Assembly: GCF_002078235.1 (NCBI RefSeq)
Contig: NZ_MSGP01000062.1
Location: forward strand, 1-60,004
DNA: 60,004 nt
Direction of reading: 5' to 3'
From: Streptomyces viridosporus
Lineage (GTDB): Bacteria; Actinomycetota; Actinomycetes; Streptomycetales; Streptomycetaceae
Made by a program: the position numbers and the translations under genes. The notes under the pieces were generated by a model. It was not told the origin of the DNA. It did no database searches and was given only the letters and a program-made list of their open reading frames with translations. Shown piece after piece: positions 39,790-48,070 of the stretch. Within the stretch, counting starts at the first letter, position 1. Every line of letters begins with the position of its first letter.

Positions 39790-41289
39790 ATGCCCAGTGG
39801 AGAATCGACGCAAGCGAGCGACCACGAGCCCCAGCCGGTACGGCCGACCCGGGAGGACCGGGTCGCCGCCGCCGGCAGTGAGCTGATCGGCGGTCCGCTC
39901 GGGCGGCGTGCCCTGACCGGGACGTCCTGGTGGTCCCCGGTCCGGGTCATCGCGCTCGTGGCGATCGGCATGTTCGCCCTCGGCCTGGTGCAGAAAGCGC
40001 CCTGCTACAACGGAGGCTGGTTCTTCGGGGCCGGCTCCCAGTACACGCATGCCTGCTACTCGGACATCCCCCACCTCTACCAGGGGCGCGGCTTCGCCGA
40101 CGGACTGGTGCCGTACTTCGACAAGCTCCCCGGGGACATGCAGTACCTCGAGTACCCGGTGCTGACCGGCGTGTTCATGGAGGTCGCCGCCTGGCTCACG
40201 CCCGGCAGCGGCAGCCTCCAGGACCAGGCGCAGTGGTACTGGATGGCCAACGCCGGGATGCTCATGGCATGCGCGGCCGTCATCGCCGTCTGCGTGACCC
40301 GTACGCACGCCCGGCGGCCCTGGGACGCTCTGCTGGTCGCGCTGGCGCCCGCCTTCGCGTTGACCGCGACCATCAACTGGGACCTGCTGGCCGTCGCCCT
40401 GACGGCCGCGGCGATGCTGATGTGGTCGCGGGGGCGTTCCCTCGCCTTCGGCGTCCTCCTCGGGCTCGCCACGGCCGCCAAGCTCTATCCCGTGCTGCTG
40501 CTCGGGCCGTTGCTGGTGCTGTGCTGGCGCGCGGGCCGCTGGCGGGAGTACGGAAAGGCCCTGGGGGGCGCGGTCGTCGCCTGGGCCGTCGTCAACGTGC
40601 CCGTCATGCTCTTCGCCTTCGAGGGCTGGTCGAAGTTCTACACGTTCAGCCAGGAGCGGGGCGTCGACTTCGGGTCCTTCTGGCTGATCATGGCCCAGAA
40701 CTCGAGCGATCCGCTCAGCACCGAGAACGTCAACACGTTCGCCACGCTCCTGATGCTGCTCTGCTGTGCGGGCGTCGCGGTGCTCGCGCTCACGGCCCCG
40801 CGCCGGCCGCGGTTCGCCCAGCTCGCCTTCCTGATCGTCGCGGCGTTCATCCTCACCAACAAGGTCTACTCGCCGCAGTACGTCCTGTGGCTGGTGCCGC
40901 TGGCGGCCCTCGCCCGGCCGAAGTGGCGGGACTTCCTCGTCTGGCAGGCCTGCGAGGTGGCGTACTTCCTGGGCATCTGGATGTACCTCGCGTACACGAC
41001 CAGCGGGGACGCGCACAAGGGACTGCCCACCGACGGCTATCACTGGGCCATCGGCCTTCATCTGCTGGGGACGCTGTACCTGTGCGTCATGGTCGTGCGC
41101 GACATCCTGATGCCGGAGCGGGACCCGGTACGGCGGTCGGGTGAGGACGACCCGTCGGGCGGGGTGCTCGACGGAGCCGAGGACGTGTTCGTGCTCGGTC
41201 CCGCGGCCCACCCCATGCGGCACGCGGTCCACTTCGAGGGACCACGGGTCAAGTGGGGCACGACCGGAGCCACGGGCAGTTCGCTCTGA
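39790..41289 (+). CDS. GT87-type polytopic glycosyltransferase
   Basis: From the ATG at 39790 (GGCAGG 9 nt upstream) this is 499 residues. A hydrophilic N-terminus of about 45 residues is followed by some ten membrane segments, starting at VRVIALVAIGMFALGL. An extracytoplasmic loop after the first helix has YSDIPHLYQGRGFADGLVPY, typical of GT-C transferases of the GT87/DUF2029 class that use polyprenyl-phosphate sugars. In M. tuberculosis a homologous membrane protein (Rv0051) follows ponA1. A longer reading to 39703 would only add parS-derived sequence (FHVKH), so it is rejected. The acceptor is unknown. Confidence 0.85.
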   Translation: MPSGESTQASDHEPQPVRPTREDRVAAAGSELIGGPLGRRALTGTSWWSPVRVIALVAIGMFALGLVQKAPCYNGGWFFGAGSQYTHACYSDIPHLYQGRGFADGLVPYFDKLPGDMQYLEYPVLTGVFMEVAAWLTPGSGSLQDQAQWYWMANAGMLMACAAVIAVCVTRTHARRPWDALLVALAPAFALTATINWDLLAVALTAAAMLMWSRGRSLAFGVLLGLATAAKLYPVLLLGPLLVLCWRAGRWREYGKALGGAVVAWAVVNVPVMLFAFEGWSKFYTFSQERGVDFGSFWLIMAQNSSDPLSTENVNTFATLLMLLCCAGVAVLALTAPRRPRFAQLAFLIVAAFILTNKVYSPQYVLWLVPLAALARPKWRDFLVWQACEVAYFLGIWMYLAYTTSGDAHKGLPTDGYHWAIGLHLLGTLYLCVMVVRDILMPERDPVRRSGEDDPSGGVLDGAEDVFVLGPAAHPMRHAVHFEGPRVKWGTTGATGSSL

Positions 41290-41327
41290 GCGAACGGGCC
41301 GGGGCACGCGACCACCGAGGCAGACGA

Positions 41328-41360
41328 AAGGCCGTACACGGGTCACCCGTGTACGGCCTT
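41328..41360. terminator. Bidirectional terminator between GT87 and racemase-like genes
   Basis: Two perfect 16-nt arms (41328-41343 and 41345-41360) sit around one base, so the real loop is a few bases smaller in stem. The flanking A-rich and T-rich ends suit termination in both directions between the convergent genes. Confidence 0.85.
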
Positions 41361-41405
41361 CTCACTGCCCGTGCGAGGGCGGGCCCCCGGCCGCCCCCGG
41401 TGCGC

Positions 41406-42437
41406 TCAGCGGTCGATCAGGCGGTCGAACTGCGTGGTGGTGTGCCGGAGATGGGCCACGAGTTCCTCGCCGACCTTCGGCTCCGGCGCATCCGTCGGCA
41501 CGAACAGGATCGACACCTGCATGTGCGGCGGTTCGGCGAACCAGCGCTGCTTGCCGCCCCAGACGAACGGGGAGAGGTTCCGGTTCACGGTGGCGAGTCC
41601 GGCGCGGGCGACGCCCTTGGCGCGCGGCATGACGCCGTGCAGCGCCTTGGGGGCCTCCAGGCCCACCCCGTGCGACGTACCGCCCGCCACGACCACCAGG
41701 AAGCCGTCGGAGGCGGCCTTCTGCTGCCGGTAGCCGAACCGCTCCCCCTTGGCGACGCGTGTGACGTCCAGGACCGCACCGCGGTACTCGGTGGCCTCGT
41801 GGTCCCCCAGCCACAGCCGGGTGCCGATCCGGGCGCGGAAGCGGGTCTGCGGGAACTGCTGCTGCAGCCGGACGAGTTCGTCAGCCTTGAGGTGGCTCAC
41901 GAACATCGTGTGCAGCGGCAGGCGGGCCGCCCGCAGGCGGTCCATCCAGCCGATGACCTCCTCGACGGCGTCCGAGCCGTCGGTGCGGTCCAGCGGGAGG
42001 TGGATGGCGAAGCCCTCCAGCCGGACGTTCTCTATGGCGGCGTGCAGCTGGGGCAGGTCCTGCTCGCTGATGCCGTGCCGCTTCATCGAGGACATCACCT
42101 CGATGACCACCCGGGCGCCGACCAGTCCGTACACGCCGTCGACCGACGACACCGAGCGGATGACCCGGTCGGGAAGCGGTACGGGCTCCTCGCCGCGCCG
42201 GTACGGCGTCAGCACCAGCAGGTCACCGCTGAACCAGTCCTTGATCCGGGCGGCCTCGTACGTCGTGCCGACGGCGAGGACGTCCGAGCCCAGCCGTGTG
42301 GCCTCCTCGGCCAGCCGCTCGTGGCCGAAGCCGTAGCCGTTGCCCTTGCAGACCGGGACGAGTCCCGGGAACTGCTCCTGCACGTGCTTGTGATGCGCCC
42401 GCCAGCGCGCGGTGTCGACGTAGAGCGTGAGCGCCAT
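41406..42437 (-). CDS. Alanine-racemase-like PLP protein
   Basis: This 343-residue protein has the N-terminal PLP barrel of fold-type III enzymes; PVCKGNGYGFG gives the PLP lysine as Lys31, and AVGTTYEAARI and the His/Arg-containing strands follow. The C-terminal part diverges from alanine racemase: the region after VAKGERFGYRQQK reads VVVAGGTSHGVGL instead of the usual GYADG. It is also shorter than standard Alr. It lies 83 nt downstream of femX, so a cell-wall role is likely. Racemase activity is not certain, and the main Alr of Streptomyces is elsewhere on the chromosome. Confidence 0.75.
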   Translation of the reverse strand: MALTLYVDTARWRAHHKHVQEQFPGLVPVCKGNGYGFGHERLAEEATRLGSDVLAVGTTYEAARIKDWFSGDLLVLTPYRRGEEPVPLPDRVIRSVSSVDGVYGLVGARVVIEVMSSMKRHGISEQDLPQLHAAIENVRLEGFAIHLPLDRTDGSDAVEEVIGWMDRLRAARLPLHTMFVSHLKADELVRLQQQFPQTRFRARIGTRLWLGDHEATEYRGAVLDVTRVAKGERFGYRQQKAASDGFLVVVAGGTSHGVGLEAPKALHGVMPRAKGVARAGLATVNRNLSPFVWGGKQRWFAEPPHMQVSILFVPTDAPEPKVGEELVAHLRHTTTQFDRLIDR

Positions 42438-42520
42438 GGCCGGACCTGGAACCTTTCTCGTGGCTGCGGTGTATCAGAGGTGTGGAAGCTGTTGAAGCCG
42501 TCGGAGCGACGAAGCAGAGG

Positions 42521-43642
42521 TCAGCGGCGCGACATGTAGATGTCGAGCGCCTTGTGGAGCAGTTTGTTCAGCGGGAAGTCCCACTCGCCGAGGTATTCGG
42601 CGGCCTGGCCGCCCGTGCCGACCTTGAACTGGATCAGACCGAAGAGGTGGTCGGTCTCGTCCAGGGAGTCCGAGATGCCGCGCAGGTCGTAGACGGTGGC
42701 GCCGAGCGCGTAGGCGTCGCGCAGCATCCGCCACTGCATCGCGTTCGAGGGCCGGACCTCACGGCCGATGTTGTCGGAGGCTCCGTAGGAGTACCAGACG
42801 TGCCCGCCGACGATCAGCATCGTCGCCGCGGACAGGTTCACGCCGTTGTGCCGGGCGAAGTACAGCCGCATGCGGTTGGGGTCCTCGGTGTTGAGGGCCG
42901 TCCACATGCGCTGGAAGTACGACAGCGGGCGGGGCCGGAAGTGGTCGCGCACGGCGGTGATCTCGTACAGCCGCTGCCATTCGGCCAGGTCCTCGTAGCC
43001 GCCCTGGACGACCTCGACGCCGGCCTTCTCGGCCTTCTTGATGTTGCGGCGCCACAACTGGTTGAAGTTCTTGTGGACCTCTTCCAGGGAGCGGTTCGCC
43101 AGCGGCACCTGGTAGACGTAGCGGGGCTGGACGTCGCCGAAGCCGGCGCCGCCGTCCTCACCCTGCTGCCAGCCCATGCGGCGCAGCTTGTCGGAGACCT
43201 CGAAGGCGCGGGGCTCGATGAAGTCGGCCTCCAGGTCACGCAGACGCTTCACGTCCGGGTCCTGGATGCCCTTCTTGATGGTCGAGGCCTCCCAGCGCCG
43301 GATGATCACCGGCGGACCCATCTTCACCGAGAACGCGCCCTGCTGCTTCAGGTGCGCGAGCATCGGCTCGATCCACTCCTGGAGGTTCGGCGCGAACCAG
43401 TTGATGACCGGGCCCTCGGGCAGATAGGCGAGGTAGCGCTTGATCTTGGGCAGCTGCCGGTAGAGGACGAGCCCGGCGCCGACCATCTCACCGGTCCGGT
43501 CGTCGAACCAGCCGAGGTTCTCCGAGCGCCATTCCGCCTTGACGTCCGCCCAGGCCGGAACCTGCATGTGACTCGCCGACGGCAGGCTCTGGATGTACGC
43601 CAGATGCTGCTCTCGACTGATGGTCCTCAGGGTCAGGCTCAT
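42521..43642 (-). CDS. femX: FemX-type peptidoglycan bridge transferase
   Basis: This 373-residue FemABX family protein uses aminoacyl-tRNA to add the first amino acid to the lipid II side chain. Two GNAT-like halves are present, with typical segments near MQVPAWADVKAEWRSENLGW and FGLIQFKVGTGGQAAEYLGE, the latter the family C-terminal signature. In S. coelicolor FemX (SCO3904) adds the glycine branch and is essential for the vancomycin-resistance pathway context. It starts at ATG 43642 and precedes the racemase-like gene on the same strand. Confidence 0.9.
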   Translation of the reverse strand: MSLTLRTISREQHLAYIQSLPSASHMQVPAWADVKAEWRSENLGWFDDRTGEMVGAGLVLYRQLPKIKRYLAYLPEGPVINWFAPNLQEWIEPMLAHLKQQGAFSVKMGPPVIIRRWEASTIKKGIQDPDVKRLRDLEADFIEPRAFEVSDKLRRMGWQQGEDGGAGFGDVQPRYVYQVPLANRSLEEVHKNFNQLWRRNIKKAEKAGVEVVQGGYEDLAEWQRLYEITAVRDHFRPRPLSYFQRMWTALNTEDPNRMRLYFARHNGVNLSAATMLIVGGHVWYSYGASDNIGREVRPSNAMQWRMLRDAYALGATVYDLRGISDSLDETDHLFGLIQFKVGTGGQAAEYLGEWDFPLNKLLHKALDIYMSRR

Positions 43643-43748
43643 TCGGGGCGCTCCTCGGGCTGGTGTGTCCCCATGGGGTCAGGGGCTCCGGCTCTCGCGC
43701 GAAGCCTACTGCGCCCGGGGAGCGCCCTGGATGGGCGCACAGGGCCTT

Positions 43749-43771
43749 CGCCCCGGCCTGTTGCCGGGGCG
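43749..43771 (-). terminator. Terminator of the small membrane protein gene
   Basis: A perfect 9-bp GC stem (43749-43757 with 43763-43771) with a 5-nt loop lies 35 nt after the stop of the 43807-44121 gene. Confidence 0.75.
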
Positions 43772-43806
43772 AGGTGTTCGACGGTGTTCGGAAGGGGTGT
43801 CCGACG

Positions 43807-44121
43807 TCAGTCGACGAGCCCGCCGAAGAGGCCACCGTGCGCCATGCCCAGGAAGAACCCGACCGCCGCGGCACCGAGGCCCAGGATGAGACCGAAGCGC
43901 TCACGCGTCGTCACCGAGATCCACTGGCCGTACGCGCCGGTGAGGATTCCCACCAGACCGGTCCAGGAGCTGAGCAGGTGCAGATGGTGGAACATCGCCG
44001 TGATGAAGGACGTGATCCCCAGCACCAGGGTCACCGCGAGCAGGGCGCCCTGGAGTGGATGGGACTTGCCGTCCGTGGCGAAAAGGCCGCCGGCGGTGTT
44101 GGGTCGCATTGCCTGTGCCAT
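43807..44121 (-). CDS. Small polytopic membrane protein, unknown function
   Basis: This 104-residue protein starts at ATG 44121 behind a strong GGAGGT ribosome-binding site. It has three or four hydrophobic segments (GALLAVTLVLGITSFITAMF, SSWTGLVGILTGAYGQW, FGLILGLGAAAVGFFLGMAH). It is conserved between femX and rpsF in Streptomyces. I do not recognise a domain. It is transcribed divergently from rpsF and has its own terminator. Confidence 0.8.
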   Translation of the reverse strand: MAQAMRPNTAGGLFATDGKSHPLQGALLAVTLVLGITSFITAMFHHLHLLSSWTGLVGILTGAYGQWISVTTRERFGLILGLGAAAVGFFLGMAHGGLFGGLVD

Positions 44122-44334
44122 AGGGCACCTCCTGCGAAAGGCGGCGCATCGTAGCGCCATACACACCCGATGCGTACAGATTGACGGGCACCCCGGCCGG
44201 ATTTCAACCGGAAGCCGCAGTGTGGGTACCCTGTACCGTCCGCACCGATGTCCGTCCGGACAACGCCGGCCGAGAAGCGGGGCAGGACCACGGTCCGTCC
44301 CGGCCGGCCCGGAAGGCCGCCGACCGACCCCGAT

Positions 44335-44410
44335 TGTCAGTGGCGGCTGTTGTACTGACAGACATCGTTGCGCAACGCATCACGACCCTCCTGCCACGGA
44401 ACGACCGTGG
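44335..44410 (+). promoter_or_regulatory. Structured rpsF leader, possible S6:S18 autoregulatory RNA
   Basis: Three foldable elements precede rpsF: TGTCAGT/ACTGACA (44335-44341 with 44354-44360), the palindrome GTTGCGCAAC (44367-44376), and CCACGG/CCGTGG with a 5-nt loop (44394-44399 with 44405-44410). rpsF leaders in many bacteria carry an S6:S18-binding motif with a conserved CCG. This is suggestive, not proven. A perfect AAAGGAGGT follows. Confidence 0.4.
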
Positions 44411-44439
44411 CCGCTGAGTCCAAAGGAGGTGGGTTCCAC

Positions 44440-44730
44440 ATGCGTCACTACGAGGTGATGGTCATCCTCGACCCCGATCTCGAGGAGCGTGCTGTCTCCC
44501 CGCTGATCGAGAACTTCCTTTCCGTCGTCCGTGACGGTGGCGGAAAGGTCGAGAAGGTCGACACCTGGGGCCGTCGTCGTCTCTCGTACGAGATCAAGAA
44601 GAAGCCCGAGGGCATCTACTCGGTCATCGACCTGCAGGCCGAGCCTGCGGTCGTCAAGGAGCTCGACCGCCAGATGAACCTGAACGAGTCGGTCCTCCGG
44701 ACCAAGGTCCTCCGCCCCGAGATCCACTGA
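44440..44730 (+). CDS. rpsF: 30S ribosomal protein S6
   Basis: This 96-residue S6 begins [16 protein letters not shown] and pairs with S18 on the small-subunit platform. AAAGGAGGT, a perfect anti-Shine-Dalgarno match, stands 9 nt before the ATG at 44440, which decides against the longer in-frame reading from 44368. It heads the rpsF-ssb-rpsR-rplI operon. Confidence 0.97.
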   Translation: MRHYEVMVILDPDLEERAVSPLIENFLSVVRDGGGKVEKVDTWGRRRLSYEIKKKPEGIYSVIDLQAEPAVVKELDRQMNLNESVLRTKVLRPEIH

Positions 44731-44806
44731 GCCTCCCGCTCAGTCGGTCCCGGGACTCGAGTAGCAGCACAAGCAGCCAGCAGCAAACCCGCCGAGAGGT
44801 TCCCCC

Positions 44807-45379
44807 ATGGCAGGCGAGACCGTCATCACGGTCGTCGGCAACCTTGTCGATGACCCCGAGCTGCGCTTCACCCCGTCCGGTGCGGCCGTCGCGAAGTTCC
44901 GTGTCGCGTCGACTCCCCGCACCTTCGACCGTCAGACGAACGAGTGGAAGGACGGCGAGAGCCTGTTCCTGACCTGCTCGGTCTGGCGCCAGGCGGCGGA
45001 GAACGTCGCCGAGTCGCTCCAGCGAGGCATGCGCGTCATCGTGCAGGGCCGGCTGAAGCAGCGGTCCTACGAGGACCGTGAGGGCGTCAAGCGCACGGTC
45101 TACGAGCTGGACGTCGAGGAAGTCGGCGCCAGCCTGCGCAACGCCACGGCCAAGGTCACCAAGACCACCGGCCGCGGTGGCCAGGGCGGCTACGGCGGCG
45201 GTGGCGGCCAGCAGGGCGGCGGCTGGGGCGGCGGCCCCGGCGGCGGCCAGCAGCAGGGCGGCGCTCCCGCCGACGACCCCTGGGCGACCGGCGCTCCCGC
45301 CGGTGGCCAGCAGCAGGGCGGCGGCTGGGGCGGCGGCTCCGGCGGCGGTGGCGGCTACTCGGACGAGCCCCCCTTCTAG
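44807..45379 (+). CDS. ssb: Single-stranded DNA-binding protein
   Basis: This 190-residue protein has an OB-fold in residues 1-115, beginning [20 protein letters not shown], and a Gly/Gln-rich disordered linker (about 120-180). The conserved acidic tip SDEPPF, by which SSB recruits repair and replication proteins, is intact. Its linkage to rpsF and rpsR identifies it as the main SSB (SsbA) of the two usually found in Streptomyces. The linker DNA is repetitive (GGCGGCGGC and CAGCAGGGC units). Confidence 0.96.
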   Translation: MAGETVITVVGNLVDDPELRFTPSGAAVAKFRVASTPRTFDRQTNEWKDGESLFLTCSVWRQAAENVAESLQRGMRVIVQGRLKQRSYEDREGVKRTVYELDVEEVGASLRNATAKVTKTTGRGGQGGYGGGGGQQGGGWGGGPGGGQQQGGAPADDPWATGAPAGGQQQGGGWGGGSGGGGGYSDEPPF

Positions 45380-45421
45380 GCGGGCCGTACCCGCACTTCT
45401 TGATCACACAGGAGAAACATC

Positions 45422-45658
45422 ATGGCGAAGCCGCCTGTGCGCAAGCCGAAGAAGAAGGTCTGCGCATTCTGCAAGGACAAGGTCACGTACGTGGACTACA
45501 AGGACACGAACATGCTGCGGAAGTTCATTTCCGACCGCGGCAAGATCCGTGCCCGCCGCGTGACCGGCAACTGCACGCAGCACCAGCGTGACGTCGCCAC
45601 GGCCGTCAAGAACAGCCGTGAGATGGCGCTGCTGCCCTACACCTCCACTGCGCGCTAA
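45422..45658 (+). CDS. rpsR: 30S ribosomal protein S18
   Basis: This 78-residue S18 starts [20 protein letters not shown]. It has the Cys-x2-Cys pair (CAFC) and a third cysteine in GNCTQHQRD, so it is the zinc-ribbon (C+) form, whose zinc-free paralogues in Streptomyces are under Zur control. AGGAGAAA precedes the start. It lies between ssb and rplI. Confidence 0.96.
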   Translation: MAKPPVRKPKKKVCAFCKDKVTYVDYKDTNMLRKFISDRGKIRARRVTGNCTQHQRDVATAVKNSREMALLPYTSTAR

Positions 45659-45676
45659 GGGAAGGGTGACCGACTC

Positions 45677-46123
45677 ATGAAGATCATCCTCACCCACGAG
45701 GTCTCCGGCCTCGGTGCCGCGGGCGACGTCGTCGACGTCAAGGACGGTTACGCTCGCAACTACCTGGTCCCGCGCAAGCTCGCGATCCGCTGGACCAAGG
45801 GCGGCGAGAAGGACGTCGAGCAGATCCGTCGTGCTCGCAAGATCCACGAGATCCAGACCATCGAGCAGGCCAACCAGGTGAAGGCCCAGCTCGAGGGGGT
45901 CAAGGTCCGCCTGGCCGTCCGCTCCGGCGACGCCGGTCGTCTCTTCGGCTCCGTCACCCCGGCCGACATCGCTTCCGCGATCAAGGCCGCCGGTGGACCC
46001 GAGGTCGACAAGCGCCGCATCGAGCTGGGGGCGCCGATCAAGACGCTGGGCGCTCACGAGACGTCCGTGCGTCTGCACCCCGAGGTTGCCGCCAAGGTCA
46101 ACATCGAGGTCGTCGCGGCCTGA
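45677..46123 (+). CDS. rplI: 50S ribosomal protein L9
   Basis: This 148-residue L9 starts [20 protein letters not shown]. The N-terminal domain has the conserved Gly-rich segment [14 protein letters not shown]; a long connecting helix (about 45-75) and the C-terminal domain (to KVNIEVVAA) follow. It is the last gene of the rpsF operon and is followed by a very strong terminator. Confidence 0.97.
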   Translation: MKIILTHEVSGLGAAGDVVDVKDGYARNYLVPRKLAIRWTKGGEKDVEQIRRARKIHEIQTIEQANQVKAQLEGVKVRLAVRSGDAGRLFGSVTPADIASAIKAAGGPEVDKRRIELGAPIKTLGAHETSVRLHPEVAAKVNIEVVAA

Positions 46124-46150
46124 ACGCCGCGCTCGCTGAAGCAGTGAGCA

Positions 46151-46184
46151 CAGGGGCCGCACCCTTTCGAGGGTGCGGCCCCTG
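46151..46184 (+). terminator. rplI terminator with UUCG tetraloop
   Basis: A perfect 15-bp stem (46151-46165 with 46170-46184) is closed by TTCG, an exceptionally stable RNA tetraloop. It lies 28 nt after rplI and also faces the convergent MATE gene. Confidence 0.9.
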
Positions 46185-46256
46185 TCGTCGTGTCCACGGG
46201 TGTAAAGGTGGACGAGACCGGCCGACGGGCGGTGCGTGCTGCAGGCGAAACGCGGT

Positions 46257-46270
46257 GTTTCACATGAAAC
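46257..46270. other. Degenerate parS-like site
   Basis: GTTTCACATGAAAC differs from parS by one base at the core (CACATG for CACGTG). It lies between rplI and the MATE gene, immediately beyond the MATE stop. ParB affinity is probably reduced. Confidence 0.6.
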
Positions 46271-46272
46271 GG

Positions 46273-47610
46273 TCAGCGCGTCGCACCCGTGACGACCCAG
46301 CGGCCCGAGCGGCTGCGGAGCCACAGAGTCAGCATCCGCACGGACATCATGAGCGTCATCGTGCCCCACAGCGCGGTGAGTCCGCCCCCGAGCACGGGGA
46401 CCAGCAGGGCGGCCGGCGTGAAGACCACCAGGGTCAGCAGCATCGCCCATGCCAGATACGGCCCGTCGCCCGCACCCATCAGAACCCCGTCCAGGACGAA
46501 GACGATGCCGCAGATCGGCTGGGAGAGCGCCACGAGCACCAGAGCGGGCAGCGCCGCGTCCTTGACGGTGGCGTCACTGGTGAACAGGGGCAGGAACACC
46601 GGGCGGGCGAGTACCACCAGCACGCCGAGCACGACTCCTACCGCGATGCCCCACTCCACCATGCGACGGCACGCCTCACGGGCACCCTGGGCGTCGCCGG
46701 CTCCCAGATAACGGCCGATGATGGCCTGACCGGCGATGGCGATGGCGTCCAGTGCGAAGGCGAGGAGGCTCCAGAGGGAGAGGATGATCTGGTGGGCCGC
46801 GATGTCGGCGTCGCCCAGGCGGGCGGCGACGGCTGTCGTGATCATCAGGATGGCCCTGAGGGAGAGGGTGCGCACCAGCAGAGGGACGCCGGCCTGAGCC
46901 GACGCCCTGATCCCGGCGGAGTCCGGGCGCAGGGAGGCACCGTGCTTGCGTGCCCCGCGCAGCACCACGGTCAGGTAGACCGCGGCCATGCCGCACTGGG
47001 CGATGACGGTGCCCCAGGCGGAGCCCGCGATGCCGAGGCCGGCGCCGTAGACCAGCCCGACATTGAGCACGGCGTTCGCGAGGAAACCGGCGACGGCGAC
47101 GTAGAGCGGTGTCCGGGTGTCCTGCAGCCCGCGCAGGACACCCGACGCGGCGAGTACGACGAGCATGGCCGGTATGCCGAGCGCGGAGATGCGCAGATAG
47201 GTGATCGCGTAGGGCGCCGCTGTCTCCGAGGCGCCGAAGAGATCGACGAGGCCCGGCGCCGTGGGCAGGACGACGGCGATGACGGCGGCACCGAGCAGCA
47301 GGGCCAGCCAGATTCCGTCCATGCCCTGGCGGATGGCTCCCTGGAGGTCGCCCGCCCCGACGCGCCGGGCGACGGCGGCAGTCGTGGCGTAGGCCAGGAA
47401 GACGAACACGCTGACGGCGGTCATCAGCAGGGCCGAGGCGATGCCGAGACCGGCGAGCTGTGCCGTGCCGAGGTGGCCGACGATGGCGCTGTCGGCCATG
47501 ACGAAGAGCGGCTCGGCGACGAGGGCGCCGAAGGCCGGTACGGCCAGCAGGACGATCTCTCTGTCGTGCTGCCGTCGGGCGGCTCGGGGGCGCGCGGGGG
47601 CCTGTGTCAT
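46273..47610 (-). CDS. MATE family efflux transporter (DinF-like)
   Basis: This 445-residue protein has twelve predicted membrane segments in two homologous halves and belongs to the DinF-like MATE group, which exports drugs or toxic metabolites in exchange for sodium or protons. Segments include EIVLLAVPAFGALVAEPLFV at the start and LGTAQLAGLGIASAL. The ATG at 47610 is chosen; earlier TTG/GTG codons at 47619 and 47616 are possible. It is divergent from dnaB, with a DnaA-box-like site overlapping its promoter region. No substrate can be inferred. Confidence 0.88.
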   Translation of the reverse strand: MTQAPARPRAARRQHDREIVLLAVPAFGALVAEPLFVMADSAIVGHLGTAQLAGLGIASALLMTAVSVFVFLAYATTAAVARRVGAGDLQGAIRQGMDGIWLALLLGAAVIAVVLPTAPGLVDLFGASETAAPYAITYLRISALGIPAMLVVLAASGVLRGLQDTRTPLYVAVAGFLANAVLNVGLVYGAGLGIAGSAWGTVIAQCGMAAVYLTVVLRGARKHGASLRPDSAGIRASAQAGVPLLVRTLSLRAILMITTAVAARLGDADIAAHQIILSLWSLLAFALDAIAIAGQAIIGRYLGAGDAQGAREACRRMVEWGIAVGVVLGVLVVLARPVFLPLFTSDATVKDAALPALVLVALSQPICGIVFVLDGVLMGAGDGPYLAWAMLLTLVVFTPAALLVPVLGGGLTALWGTMTLMMSVRMLTLWLRSRSGRWVVTGATR

Positions 47611-47624
47611 GTGCACCAATCTAA

Positions 47625-47887
47625 TCGTCCACAGGTAAGAGATGCAAAGCTCTCATGACCCTTACTTCGTGGCTTGGGGTACGGGCTTGTGCACGCCGCT
47701 CGAAGTGATCTTGATCCGACTGGGGAAGTTTTTCTTCTGCACAGCCGGTGGACGGTAAACGTGCAGGTCAGGCGTGTGTTGTGGAGTGCCTTGCGGTCTT
47801 GTTCACAGGGCTGTCCACCGGGTCGTGCACAGGTTTCGCGGGTTTCTCCACAGCATTGGGGCGGTCGTCCACAGGGGCTGTGGATAA
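47625..47887. promoter_or_regulatory. Cluster of DnaA-box-like sites upstream of dnaB
   Basis: In a gene-free 460-bp region between the MATE gene and dnaB are several 9-mers close to TTGTCCACA. On the plus strand they are TCGTCCACA 47625, TTCTGCACA 47735, TTGTTCACA 47799, CTGTCCACC 47811, TTCTCCACA 47844 and TCGTCCACA 47865. On the minus strand 47879-47887 is a perfect TTATCCACA. Five fall within 90 bp. DnaA-box clusters outside oriC are known to titrate DnaA in S. coelicolor. The rest of the gap to 48070 shows only the dnaB ribosome-binding site (GGGAGGAGG). Confidence 0.65.
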
Positions 47888-48070
47888 CCAGATTGGCTGA
47901 CGCTGCCGACGGGCCTACGGTGGTCCGGCGCTCGCTCCGTCCGCCGACTTCGAGAACCCCCGCAAAACCGGCGCGCGGCAACCGGAGTTGGGCCTCTTAT
48001 CTGTCAGTGCCGTGCCGTAGAACAAGAGGGCGCGGCGAGGTCCGCTCGGCGGACGGGAGGAGGTGGCTCG

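Noticed and set aside
45156..45379. Gly/Gln-rich DNA repeats in ssb as a mobile or CRISPR-like repeat
   Set aside because: They encode the ordinary disordered linker of SSB and have no spacer structure.
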